Source: Candidatus Hydromicrobium americanum
GTDB lineage: Bacteria > Actinomycetota > Humimicrobiia > Humimicrobiales > Humimicrobiaceae
Assembly: GCA_002779205.1 (NCBI GenBank)
Contig: PEXF01000010.1
Coordinates: 1-5,858, forward strand
DNA: 5,858 nucleotides
Direction of reading: 5' to 3'
Shown: in pieces, positions 1-5,270 of the stretch
Position numbering within the stretch: the stretch's first letter is position 1
Layout: every line of letters begins with the position of its first letter
Program-made: the position numbers and the translations under genes
Notes under the pieces: generated by a model
The model's database searches: none
Seen by the model: the letters and a program-made list of their open reading frames with translations, nothing else
What the model was told of the DNA's origin: nothing

Positions 1-386
1 AACTTTCTATACTCCAAGAGAGATTGTAACTTTTATGGTAAAGGAGTCCCTGCTTCAATTTCTTAGAAATGAAACTAATGTAACACCTGAAGCGTTAAAA
101 AAATTTATTTATAATATGCATTTAGAGGATTTGTCAAAAAGTGAAATAAGATTAATTGATGAAAAGTTAGAAAATATAAAGGTTTTAGACCCCGCTGTAG
201 GTAGTGGTGCATTTCCTGTTGAAATGCTAAATATATTGGTTTCTCTAAGGAAGAAACTTGATGTTAGAGTAGGTAAAAATATAAATGAAATAGAGCTAAA
301 AAAACAATTTATAAGAAACAATCTATACGGAGTTGATATTGATTCAGGAGCAATTGAAATTGCAAAACTTCGTCTTTGGCTTGCAC

Positions 387-389
387 TTA
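387..389. repeat. Possible 3-bp target-site duplication TTA (left copy)
   Basis: TTA at 387-389 directly precedes the GGGC end, and TTA at 1955-1957 directly follows the other end. A 3-bp direct repeat fits the short or absent duplications I recall for this family. Three AT-rich bases can also match by chance, and loss of the methyltransferase 3' part argues for a later or different event. Confidence 0.4.
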
Positions 390-418
390 GGGCCTGTAAC
401 AAAATAAAGTTTACCTTT
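390..418 (+). repeat. Left terminal inverted repeat of the IS
   Basis: Reading inward on the plus strand, this 29-bp end matches the reverse complement of 1926-1954 at 26 positions, with mismatches at inward positions 5, 23 and 26. The uninterrupted core is TGTAACAAAATAAAGTT (395-411). The TAA stop of the transposase remnant (minus strand, 411-413) lies inside the repeat. Confidence 0.9.
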
Positions 419-605
419 CATCCTGTTTTGTTGATTTCGTTGGCCTTGGTGAAATGGTGTAATTCCATTGTGGGTTTACATCATGATAACGTATATTGAG
501 ATCTTCTTCCACTTTTCCCTTTTTTACTCTCTTCCTATGCGACTGTTTGCGAACTTTAGTAGAACCCATTGGCATCTGACCTTTCACTATGATTATACAC
601 AACAT
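411..605 (-). pseudogene. Remnant of a second ISAzo13-family transposase (C-terminus)
   Basis: A 64-codon open frame ends in EEDLNIRYHDVNPQWNYTI followed by SPR (about residues 33-54). This is the C-terminal signature of ISAzo13-family transposases. It parallels the end of the intact neighbour, LKIQHHQLHPKWNYTIFPR, yet it differs in sequence and in its tail, so it is not a recent copy of that gene. The stop codon TAA lies in the left inverted repeat, the normal place for this gene in such an element. Everything upstream (the DDE core and N-terminal helix-turn-helix) is missing, and the ATG at 605 is only the first in-frame start in the remnant. The first 25 or so residues are basic and not clearly homologous. 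The best reading is the left-end fragment of a related element fused to the intact one. A protein product is unlikely. Confidence 0.7.
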
Positions 606-639
606 TGAAAAAGATACATAAAAATATTTTGTTTGCCCA

Positions 640-1899
640 CTACTGCCCCCTGCAATGCTTTTTGTCCAAACTCCTTAATATGTATTCGCCACCCTCTCGC
701 GGAAAGATTGTGTAATTCCACTTTGGATGTAATTGGTGATGTTGTATTTTCAGCCCATTCATTTCTCTATCAGAAATCTTAATGCCTGTTTCATATTTAT
801 TTTTATCTAATTGAGCCTTTATTTTTAACCCTGATCTTGTTGTGGTAGTACTGATCATGTTTACTACTGTCTCATAATTGATAAGAGGCTCTCCTTTCCA
901 GTTCATGCTGATGAAAGAAAACATCCTGTGCTCTATCTTATTCCACTTACTCGTTCCTGGCGGGAAATGGCAGACGGTAATTGTTAGATTAAATTCACCG
1001 GATAGTTTCTGCAAATATAATTTCCATGCTTTTATCCTGCTGCCATTGCTTCCACCGCTATCAGCGCAGATCAGAAGTTTTTTCGCTCCCGGGTATTCCT
1101 GCCTCCCCATCAGTTTCCACCATCGTCGGATGCTCTCCACGGCGAACTCCGCTGTATCATGTGTTATTCCAACATTTACCATGCCATTGTTTCTCTGTAC
1201 ATCATATGTTCCGTAAGGAATTGCTTTGCCAATACCCAAATTAGGAAAGTCATGTGAGAAAACCTCTCTCTTTTTGTCTTTCTTTCTCCAGGCTTGCCCT
1301 GCATTTTTGAACTCACCAACATTTTCTTTTTTCTTTGTATCCACTGAAATAACAGGGGCTTTATTTTTAATGAAGTCCTTAACTTGCTCATTAATATACT
1401 TGAACTGAGCATCTCTGTCAGGATGTTCTTTCCCCTCTTTTGTTTTCACATTTGCTTGAAGAGAATAACCCGTTTCCTTCAACATTCGACAGACACTCAT
1501 TGCGCTCATAGAGTGCCCAAGGCTGACCATCTCATCTGCAATTTTGCGCGTAGATTTTCCAGTCCACTTCAACAGGCTCATCGGATCCCCTGCTGTATTC
1601 TCATCCATAATGTGTGTAAGATCTTTTACAAGCGCTGAATCAAGATTAGTAAGTCTTTTTCTCCCTCCTCCTTCTTTACGGATTTTTCCTTCCGCTATCT
1701 TTGATAAATCCTGGACACTTTTTAATTCCTTCATTCCTTTCAGGATGGTAGGCCGTGATAGCCCCGTTAACTCGTACATTCGCTTTAGCCCACCACGCCC
1801 CAGACTTATCGCCTCCCTGGCAACATACCAGCGAGATTGTGCTTCATTCAGAGTTGATAATACTTTCAGCATAACCTCTTCTTTTATCCTTTTCTCCAT
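640..1899 (-). CDS. ISAzo13-family DDE transposase, full length
   Basis: This 419-residue protein catalyses transposition of the surrounding element by DDE (RNase H-fold) chemistry. The N-terminus (about 10-60) has the family's LGRGGLKRMYELTGLSRPTI block, a probable DNA-binding helix-turn-helix. GGGRKRL at 77-83 and YSLQANVKTKEG (145-156) are also family landmarks. Likely catalytic residues are D187 in SVDTKKKENVGEFKNAG, D280 in CADSGGSNGSR and E323 in FPPGTSKWNKIEHRMFSF. The C-terminus has PKWNYTIFPR (392-401), followed by about 18 residues with no obvious family match (EGGEYILRSLDKKHCRGQ), perhaps read across a junction. No frameshift or internal stop is seen. A promoter in the right terminal repeat places transcription start at about the first ATG. 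An alternative start is M10 (codon at 1872-1870), just after GAAGAGG. Family assignment is firm; activity is inferred. Confidence 0.93.
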   Translation of the reverse strand: MEKRIKEEVMLKVLSTLNEAQSRWYVAREAISLGRGGLKRMYELTGLSRPTILKGMKELKSVQDLSKIAEGKIRKEGGGRKRLTNLDSALVKDLTHIMDENTAGDPMSLLKWTGKSTRKIADEMVSLGHSMSAMSVCRMLKETGYSLQANVKTKEGKEHPDRDAQFKYINEQVKDFIKNKAPVISVDTKKKENVGEFKNAGQAWRKKDKKREVFSHDFPNLGIGKAIPYGTYDVQRNNGMVNVGITHDTAEFAVESIRRWWKLMGRQEYPGAKKLLICADSGGSNGSRIKAWKLYLQKLSGEFNLTITVCHFPPGTSKWNKIEHRMFSFISMNWKGEPLINYETVVNMISTTTTRSGLKIKAQLDKNKYETGIKISDREMNGLKIQHHQLHPKWNYTIFPREGGEYILRSLDKKHCRGQ

Positions 1900-1905
1900 G
1901 CTTTT

Positions 1906-1934
1906 ATTTTAGTATGGCCGGTACAAAAAGTCAA
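1906..1934 (-). promoter_or_regulatory. Sigma-70-type promoter of the transposase gene, overlapping the terminal repeat
   Basis: On the minus strand TTGACT (1934-1929) and TAAAAT (1911-1906) are separated by exactly 17 bases. Each box differs from consensus at one position. The -35 box lies inside the right inverted repeat, so transposase bound to its own end could block transcription (inference). The -10 box ends only 6 bases before the ATG at 1899, so the message would be leaderless or nearly so, unless translation starts at M10. Confidence 0.6.
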
Positions 1935-1954
1935 CTTTATTTTGTTACAAGCCC
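1926..1954 (-). repeat. Right terminal inverted repeat of the IS
   Basis: Reading inward on the minus strand, this is the partner of 390-418 (26 of 29 identical). It contains the same TGTAACAAAATAAAGTT core (1949 down to 1933). Its inner edge supplies TTGACT (1934-1929), a good -35 box for the transposase gene. Confidence 0.9.
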
Positions 1955-1957
1955 TTA
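1955..1957. repeat. Possible 3-bp target-site duplication TTA (right copy)
   Basis: This is the right partner of TTA at 387-389, directly outside the right inverted repeat. The same caution applies: it is short and AT-rich. Joining the flanks here does not restore a recognisable methyltransferase frame; it reads about 16 codons with no family motif and then stops. Confidence 0.4.
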
Positions 1958-2051
1958 CCAATATAATTAAAGCTATTTCTAGTATAATCATCCCGGTATT
2001 TAGATAATCCTCTATTACTTTAAAAAAGGTCTTAAATCTAATAAAGATTAG

Positions 2052-3065
2052 TCACTTTATTAGCATACAATCTCCAAAACTATAAAACCTGTAATTATTC
2101 TTCTTTGCCTGTTCGTATGCATTTAGAATATTTTCCCTTCCAGCAAAGGCGGATACCATCACTATCAGAGTAGACCTTGGTAGATGAAAATTAGTAATCA
2201 TCCGGTCTACAGCCTTAAAATTGAACCCGGGGTATATATAAATATCGGTAACCCCTCTATCCCCTGTTATTTTTCCATATCTGGATATCAAAGTTTCTAA
2301 AACTCTAACCGCAGTAGTACCTACCGCAATAATTTTTTTCCCCATTTCTTTTGCCCGGTTGATCTTTTTAGCCTCAGATTCTCTTATATAATAATATTCA
2401 CTATGCATTTTGTGTTCTTCGATTTCATTTGATGAAATAGGTCTGAAGGTATCCAGTCCTATATTCAAACCCACTTTTGCTAAAACGACTCCCTTATTTT
2501 TTATTTCTTTAATTAAATTTTCAGAAAAATGAAGACCCGCAGTTGGCGCCGCAGAAGAACCTTCCCTTTCTGCATAAATAGTCTGGTAACGGGATTCATC
2601 TATATCATTACATTTAATATACGGAGGTATCGGTATTCTGCCGTATTCATTAAAAATTTTCTCTGCAGGTGTATTAAATTCCACAATAGCCTCGCCGTAA
2701 TCCAGTCTTGATATAACCAAAAAATAATATTTACCTATAATTACCTTATCTGAGGTGTTGAGTCTTTTTGAAGGTTTAAGCAATGCCAGATACTGATTAT
2801 TCTTTATTTTATTTAGAACAAAACATTCTATATTGGCTCCTGTTTTTTCTTTTTTACCAGGTAGCCTGCACCTGGTAACTTTGCTTTCATTTACAACCAG
2901 GACATCATCGTTGTCGAAGTAATTCAAGATATTGTAAAAAATATCATGTTTTATATCACCCGTGTGCCTGTCGAGTACCAGAAGTTTGGAATAATCTCTT
3001 CTCTGCAGCGGTCTTTGGGCTATAAATTTTTTGGGAAGCCTGTAGTCAAATAATTCAATCTTCAT
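2052..3065 (-). CDS. queA: QueA, S-adenosylmethionine:tRNA ribosyltransferase-isomerase
   Basis: QueA transfers and isomerises the ribosyl group of S-adenosylmethionine onto 7-aminomethyl-7-deazaguanine at the tRNA wobble position, giving epoxyqueuosine. It is a cytosolic late step of queuosine synthesis. At 337 residues it is normal length. Landmarks are FDYRLPKKFIAQRPL (6-20), YQTIYA (160-165), the hallmark GSSAAPTAGLHF (169-180), AVGTTAVRVLE (247-257), YPGFNFKAVDRMITNFHLP (278-296) and the C-terminal YRFYSFGDCMLI (325-336). Two stretches depart from consensus as I know it: LNIGLDTFRP (200-209), where most members have LHVGAGTFRP, and VTRCRLPG (63-70), where VIPARLFG is usual. The start lies 15 bp after the ruvB stop with no clear Shine-Dalgarno, so coupling to ruvB is likely. 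It is the last gene of the operon. No other queuosine gene is in the window. Confidence 0.96.
   Translation of the reverse strand: MKIELFDYRLPKKFIAQRPLQRRDYSKLLVLDRHTGDIKHDIFYNILNYFDNDDVLVVNESKVTRCRLPGKKEKTGANIECFVLNKIKNNQYLALLKPSKRLNTSDKVIIGKYYFLVISRLDYGEAIVEFNTPAEKIFNEYGRIPIPPYIKCNDIDESRYQTIYAEREGSSAAPTAGLHFSENLIKEIKNKGVVLAKVGLNIGLDTFRPISSNEIEEHKMHSEYYYIRESEAKKINRAKEMGKKIIAVGTTAVRVLETLISRYGKITGDRGVTDIYIYPGFNFKAVDRMITNFHLPRSTLIVMVSAFAGRENILNAYEQAKKNNYRFYSFGDCMLIK
2854..2878. repeat. Perfect 9-bp inverted repeat inside queA
   Basis: TTACCAGGT (2854-2862) and ACCTGGTAA (2870-2878) are exact reverse complements around a 7-base loop. In the queA message they would form a strong hairpin over codons for about residues 63-70, the same stretch where the protein departs from family consensus. 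On the mRNA strand it is followed by an A-rich run, not a T-run, so it is not a standard terminator. A role is unproven and it may be chance. Confidence 0.4.
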
Positions 3066-3080
3066 ATCTTAAGTAAATAG

Positions 3081-4130
3081 TTAAAAGAGCTTGGGTTCAT
3101 TTTCTTTTTTTACTCCCAGATATTTAAATGCCAGATTGGTAGCTACCCTGCCCTTTGAAGTTCTCTTTACAAATCCCAGCTGTAATAAATATGGTTCATA
3201 AACATCTTCAATAGTATCAACTTCTTCTCCTATTGATGCTGCTATAGTACCGACACCCACCGGTCCCCCCTCGAACTTTGTAACCAGGATACTCAATATT
3301 TTCTTATCAACCACATCTAAACCCAACTTATCTATATCCAGTTTGCCAAGAGCTTTTTCGGCTATCTGGCCGTCTATTACACTATCGCTGTACATTAGAG
3401 CATAATCCCTTACTCTCCGGAGCAGTCTATTAGCAATCCTTGGTGTTCCCCTGCTCCTGCCTGCAATAACTTCGGCACCTTTTTCAGTTATCTTTATATC
3501 AAATATATCAGCTGATCTTCTAATAATCTTGACAATACTTTTTTTATCATAATAATCCAGCCTTAAATTTACTCCAAATCTATCCCGTAGAGGTGAAGCT
3601 ACCAGCCCAATTCTGGTAGTAGCACCAATAATAGTAAAAGGCGCGATGTCAATTCTAATTGACTTTGCAGAAGGACCCTTTCCTATTATTATGTCCAGTT
3701 TATAGTCTTCCATAGCCGGGTACAGGATTTCTTCCACACTTCTGTTCAACCTATGAATCTCATCGACAAATAAAACATCAAAATTCTCTAAATTAGTCAA
3801 TATAGCAGCCAGATCTCCTGCTCTTTCAATAGCCGGACCGGAAGTAATCCTAAAACCAACCCCTAATTCATTTGCAATTATTTCTGCAAGACATGTTTTC
3901 CCCAGACCAGGTGGGCCAGATAGGATCACATGATCCAGTGGTTCTTTTCTTTTTCTGGCAGATTTAATAAATATTAGAAGGTTTTCTATTATCTTTTCCT
4001 GACCTATAAATTCAGATATAAATCTGGGACGCAGACTCTTGTCCAGCTCAGTATCTACCTTTATATGTTTGGGATTTACATCATTATTTTCTTCATCATT
4101 ATTTGTCATTTTACCTTTTTCACCCACCAT
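3081..4130 (-). CDS. ruvB: RuvB, Holliday junction branch-migration ATPase
   Basis: RuvB is the AAA+ hexameric motor that, docked on RuvA, pumps DNA through Holliday junctions during recombination and repair. The 349-residue protein has LRPRFISEFIGQEK (33-46), Walker A GPPGLGKT (72-79), Walker B LFVDEIHR (120-127), sensor 1 GATTR (169-173), SPLRDRFG (179-186) with the arginine-finger region, and sensor 2 RGTPRIANRLLRR (227-239). The C-terminal winged helix is GGPVGVGTIA through EPYLLQLGF (288-320). RTSKGR (323-328) replaces the usual RTPRGR. The first 30 residues are polar and rich in Asn, Asp and Glu, longer than in some relatives. The first ATG has AAGGAG upstream inside ruvA. A second ATG (M8, codon at 4109-4107) follows AAAGGTAAA and is also possible. 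The gap to the ruvA stop is 5 bp, so the two are almost certainly cotranscribed. Confidence 0.98.
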   Translation of the reverse strand: MVGEKGKMTNNDEENNDVNPKHIKVDTELDKSLRPRFISEFIGQEKIIENLLIFIKSARKRKEPLDHVILSGPPGLGKTCLAEIIANELGVGFRITSGPAIERAGDLAAILTNLENFDVLFVDEIHRLNRSVEEILYPAMEDYKLDIIIGKGPSAKSIRIDIAPFTIIGATTRIGLVASPLRDRFGVNLRLDYYDKKSIVKIIRRSADIFDIKITEKGAEVIAGRSRGTPRIANRLLRRVRDYALMYSDSVIDGQIAEKALGKLDIDKLGLDVVDKKILSILVTKFEGGPVGVGTIAASIGEEVDTIEDVYEPYLLQLGFVKRTSKGRVATNLAFKYLGVKKENEPKLF

Positions 4131-4135
4131 TTTAA

Positions 4136-4726
4136 TTAAATCTCCTTAAGAGCTATTTTTAGAATATGCTCAATTTTTTCTTTCTCGATAACGTCAATAC
4201 TTAATTTTGATATGGCTTTACTTATCTCTCTGGAATCGTAGCCCAGGGTCCTTAAAGCCTGTTTAACTTCATATATTTTTTCATTTTCCGCTAAACCTGC
4301 AAGCGCTTCTCTTCCCACTTTATATTCTTCCAGTTTATCTTTAAGTTCCAGAATCATTCTTTCAGCAAGTTTGAGACCAATTCCGGGAATTCTTCTTAGT
4401 AGATCAACTTCCCTGTTTGCAATTATTCTTTTAAGCTCCTGTCCACTATAAATGGACAGGGCGCTTAACGCTATTTTTATTGATATTCCTGAAACTCCCA
4501 GAAGCTTCAGAAAAAAATCTTTATCGGCGGTATCCAGAAAACCCACCAACTTTAATTCATCTTCTCTCACATGGGTATATATATCAAGTTCTACTTCCGA
4601 ACCCTTTTCTGGTATCTTTTCAAAAGTCCTGCTTGAAATCAATACTTCAAATCCTATTCCCCCGGCTTGCACTATAATGCTTGAGGGTGACTTTTTAATT
4701 ATTTTTCCAAATATTTTTGCAATCAT
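4136..4726 (-). CDS. ruvA: RuvA, Holliday junction DNA-binding subunit
   Basis: RuvA tetramers hold the four-way junction flat and load RuvB hexamers on opposite arms. The 196-residue protein has the three expected domains. An N-terminal OB fold starts MIAKIFGKI and runs to about 63 (THVREDELKLVGF, 51-63). Two helix-hairpin-helix motifs follow, around LLGVSGISIKIALSAL (75-90) and LLRRIPGIGLKLAERMILEL (109-128). A C-terminal three-helix RuvB-contact domain (about 150-196) includes EVKQALRTLGYDSREI (153-168). Length is typical. The ruvC stop is 15 bp upstream. No good Shine-Dalgarno precedes the ATG at 4726; an out-of-frame ATG lies 10 bases upstream, so translation probably depends on ribosomes arriving from ruvC. 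The gene contains an 8-bp inverted repeat (4438-4460). Confidence 0.97.
   Translation of the reverse strand: MIAKIFGKIIKKSPSSIIVQAGGIGFEVLISSRTFEKIPEKGSEVELDIYTHVREDELKLVGFLDTADKDFFLKLLGVSGISIKIALSALSIYSGQELKRIIANREVDLLRRIPGIGLKLAERMILELKDKLEEYKVGREALAGLAENEKIYEVKQALRTLGYDSREISKAISKLSIDVIEKEKIEHILKIALKEI
4142..4147 (-). promoter_or_regulatory. Shine-Dalgarno AAGGAG for ruvB
   Basis: AAGGAG lies within the last codons of ruvA, 11 bases before the ruvB ATG at 4130. It supports that start and translational coupling, although the spacing is a little long. The competing start M8 has only AAAGG, four bases before it. This is the clearest ribosome-binding site in the operon; ruvC, ruvA and queA have none as good. 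Confidence 0.55.
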
Positions 4727-4741
4727 AGCCAGCCATCTGAA

Positions 4742-5260
4742 TTATTTAAAAGTTTTAACCTTATCTTGAAACTTTTTATTATTAGCATGACATACAGATA
4801 TCGCCATTGCATCCCAGGCATCATCTTTCCCGGGGAAAAAATTATCCTTAACTTTAAGTATTATTCTTAACATATATTTGATTTGTTTCTTGGTTGCTTT
4901 TCCATATCCAACAATAGCCTGTTTTACCTGTAAGGGAGTATATTCATATATCTTCAAGTTGTTAATACTTCCAGCCAGTATTGATACTCCCCTTGCCTGA
5001 CCTACATCCATAGCAGTCTTTACATTCATGCTAAAAAAGATTTCTTCAATAACCATGCAGTCTGGACAGTACTTTTTAATTAACTGATTAATCCTTATGT
5101 AAATCTCTTCTAATCTTTCACAAATGGGTTTGTTCTTTTTTGTAATAATACAATCTGAAAATACGGGATAGTACTCCCCTTTTTCTACATCCAATATGCT
5201 TACCCCTGTAGTTTCCAGTCCAGGATCTATCCCCAGTATTCTTATTCTATCAGTTGTCAT
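4742..5260 (-). CDS. ruvC: RuvC, Holliday junction resolvase (endonuclease)
   Basis: RuvC is the dimeric, Mg-dependent endonuclease that makes paired nicks at Holliday junctions held by RuvAB. The 172-residue protein has the family's RNase H-like fold and all four expected acidic residues: D12 in LGIDPGLETTG (9-19), E72 in VIEEIFF (70-76), and D147 and D150 in DDAWDAMAIS (146-155). Tryptophan at 149 replaces the small residue usual in DAADALA. Other landmarks are GQARGV (87-92) and YTPLQVKQAIVGYGKATKKQ (107-126). The start is 10 bp after the yebC stop, without a clear Shine-Dalgarno, and the next gene is ruvA, so all three resolvasome parts come from one transcript. The C-terminal tail is short and basic. 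Confidence 0.97.
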   Translation of the reverse strand: MTTDRIRILGIDPGLETTGVSILDVEKGEYYPVFSDCIITKKNKPICERLEEIYIRINQLIKKYCPDCMVIEEIFFSMNVKTAMDVGQARGVSILAGSINNLKIYEYTPLQVKQAIVGYGKATKKQIKYMLRIILKVKDNFFPGKDDAWDAMAISVCHANNKKFQDKVKTFK

Positions 5261-5270
5261 TTTTAATTAT

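Larger units (their letters stand above)
2..499 (+). pseudogene. Truncated N6-adenine DNA methyltransferase (Eco57I/type IIG/PglX-like), cut by an IS
   Basis: The frame is already open at the left edge, so the gene starts outside the window. The ATG at 35 is internal, because the codons before it read FYTPREIV (5-28), the conserved element just ahead of the SAM-binding domain in this family. DPAVGSGAF (188-214) is the SAM-binding motif I. NNLYGVDID followed by AIEIAKLRLWLAL (about 317-388) is the next conserved block. The family's catalytic NPPY motif, the rest of the Rossmann domain and the target-recognition region are absent. Family resemblance stops at the IS left end (390), and codons up to the TGA at 497-499 are IS sequence read in the wrong sense. 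Intact relatives add a methyl group to adenine N6 in restriction-modification or BREX-type defence. This remnant cannot be catalytic. Whether it was type IIG, type I-like or PglX cannot be told from the part that remains. Confidence 0.85.
390..1954 (-). mobile_element. ISAzo13-family insertion sequence, possibly chimeric
   Basis: The element is 1565 bp, within the usual size range of the family as I recall it. It is bounded by imperfect terminal inverted repeats (390-418 and 1926-1954) that begin GGGC and share TGTAACAAAATAAAGTT. It carries one complete DDE transposase gene on the minus strand (640-1899). It also holds a second, short transposase C-terminus beside the left repeat (411-605), which a simple one-gene element would not have. 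The left end cuts a methyltransferase gene. The right end lies 97 bp from the 3' end of queA. Mobility is plausible because the transposase and both ends look intact, but it was not shown. Confidence 0.85.

Noticed and set aside
109..402. Minus-strand open frame of 97 codons over the methyltransferase fragment.
   Set aside because: The plus strand carries clear methyltransferase motifs, so this frame is a shadow.
606..640. Possible hidden terminal repeat of the inner element around AAATATTTTGTTTGCCC.
   Set aside because: It shares only ATTTTGTT and GCCC with the real repeat, with shifted spacing, and it is in the wrong orientation to be the missing left end of the intact transposase element.
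878..1912. Several open frames on the plus strand across the IS.
   Set aside because: They are antisense shadows of the transposase gene, with no recognisable domains and no proper ribosome-binding sites.
2022..2051. Possible terminator after queA: CTAAT/ATTAG stem (2038-2051, minus strand) followed by a TTTTTT run (2027-2022).
   Set aside because: The stem is only 5 bp, all but one pair A-T, and 10 bases separate it from the T-run. It is too weak to call in such AT-rich DNA.
4452..4769. Plus-strand open frame of about 105 codons over ruvA and the ruvC 3' end.
   Set aside because: It is antisense to well-supported ruvA, and its composition is that of a mirrored coding frame.
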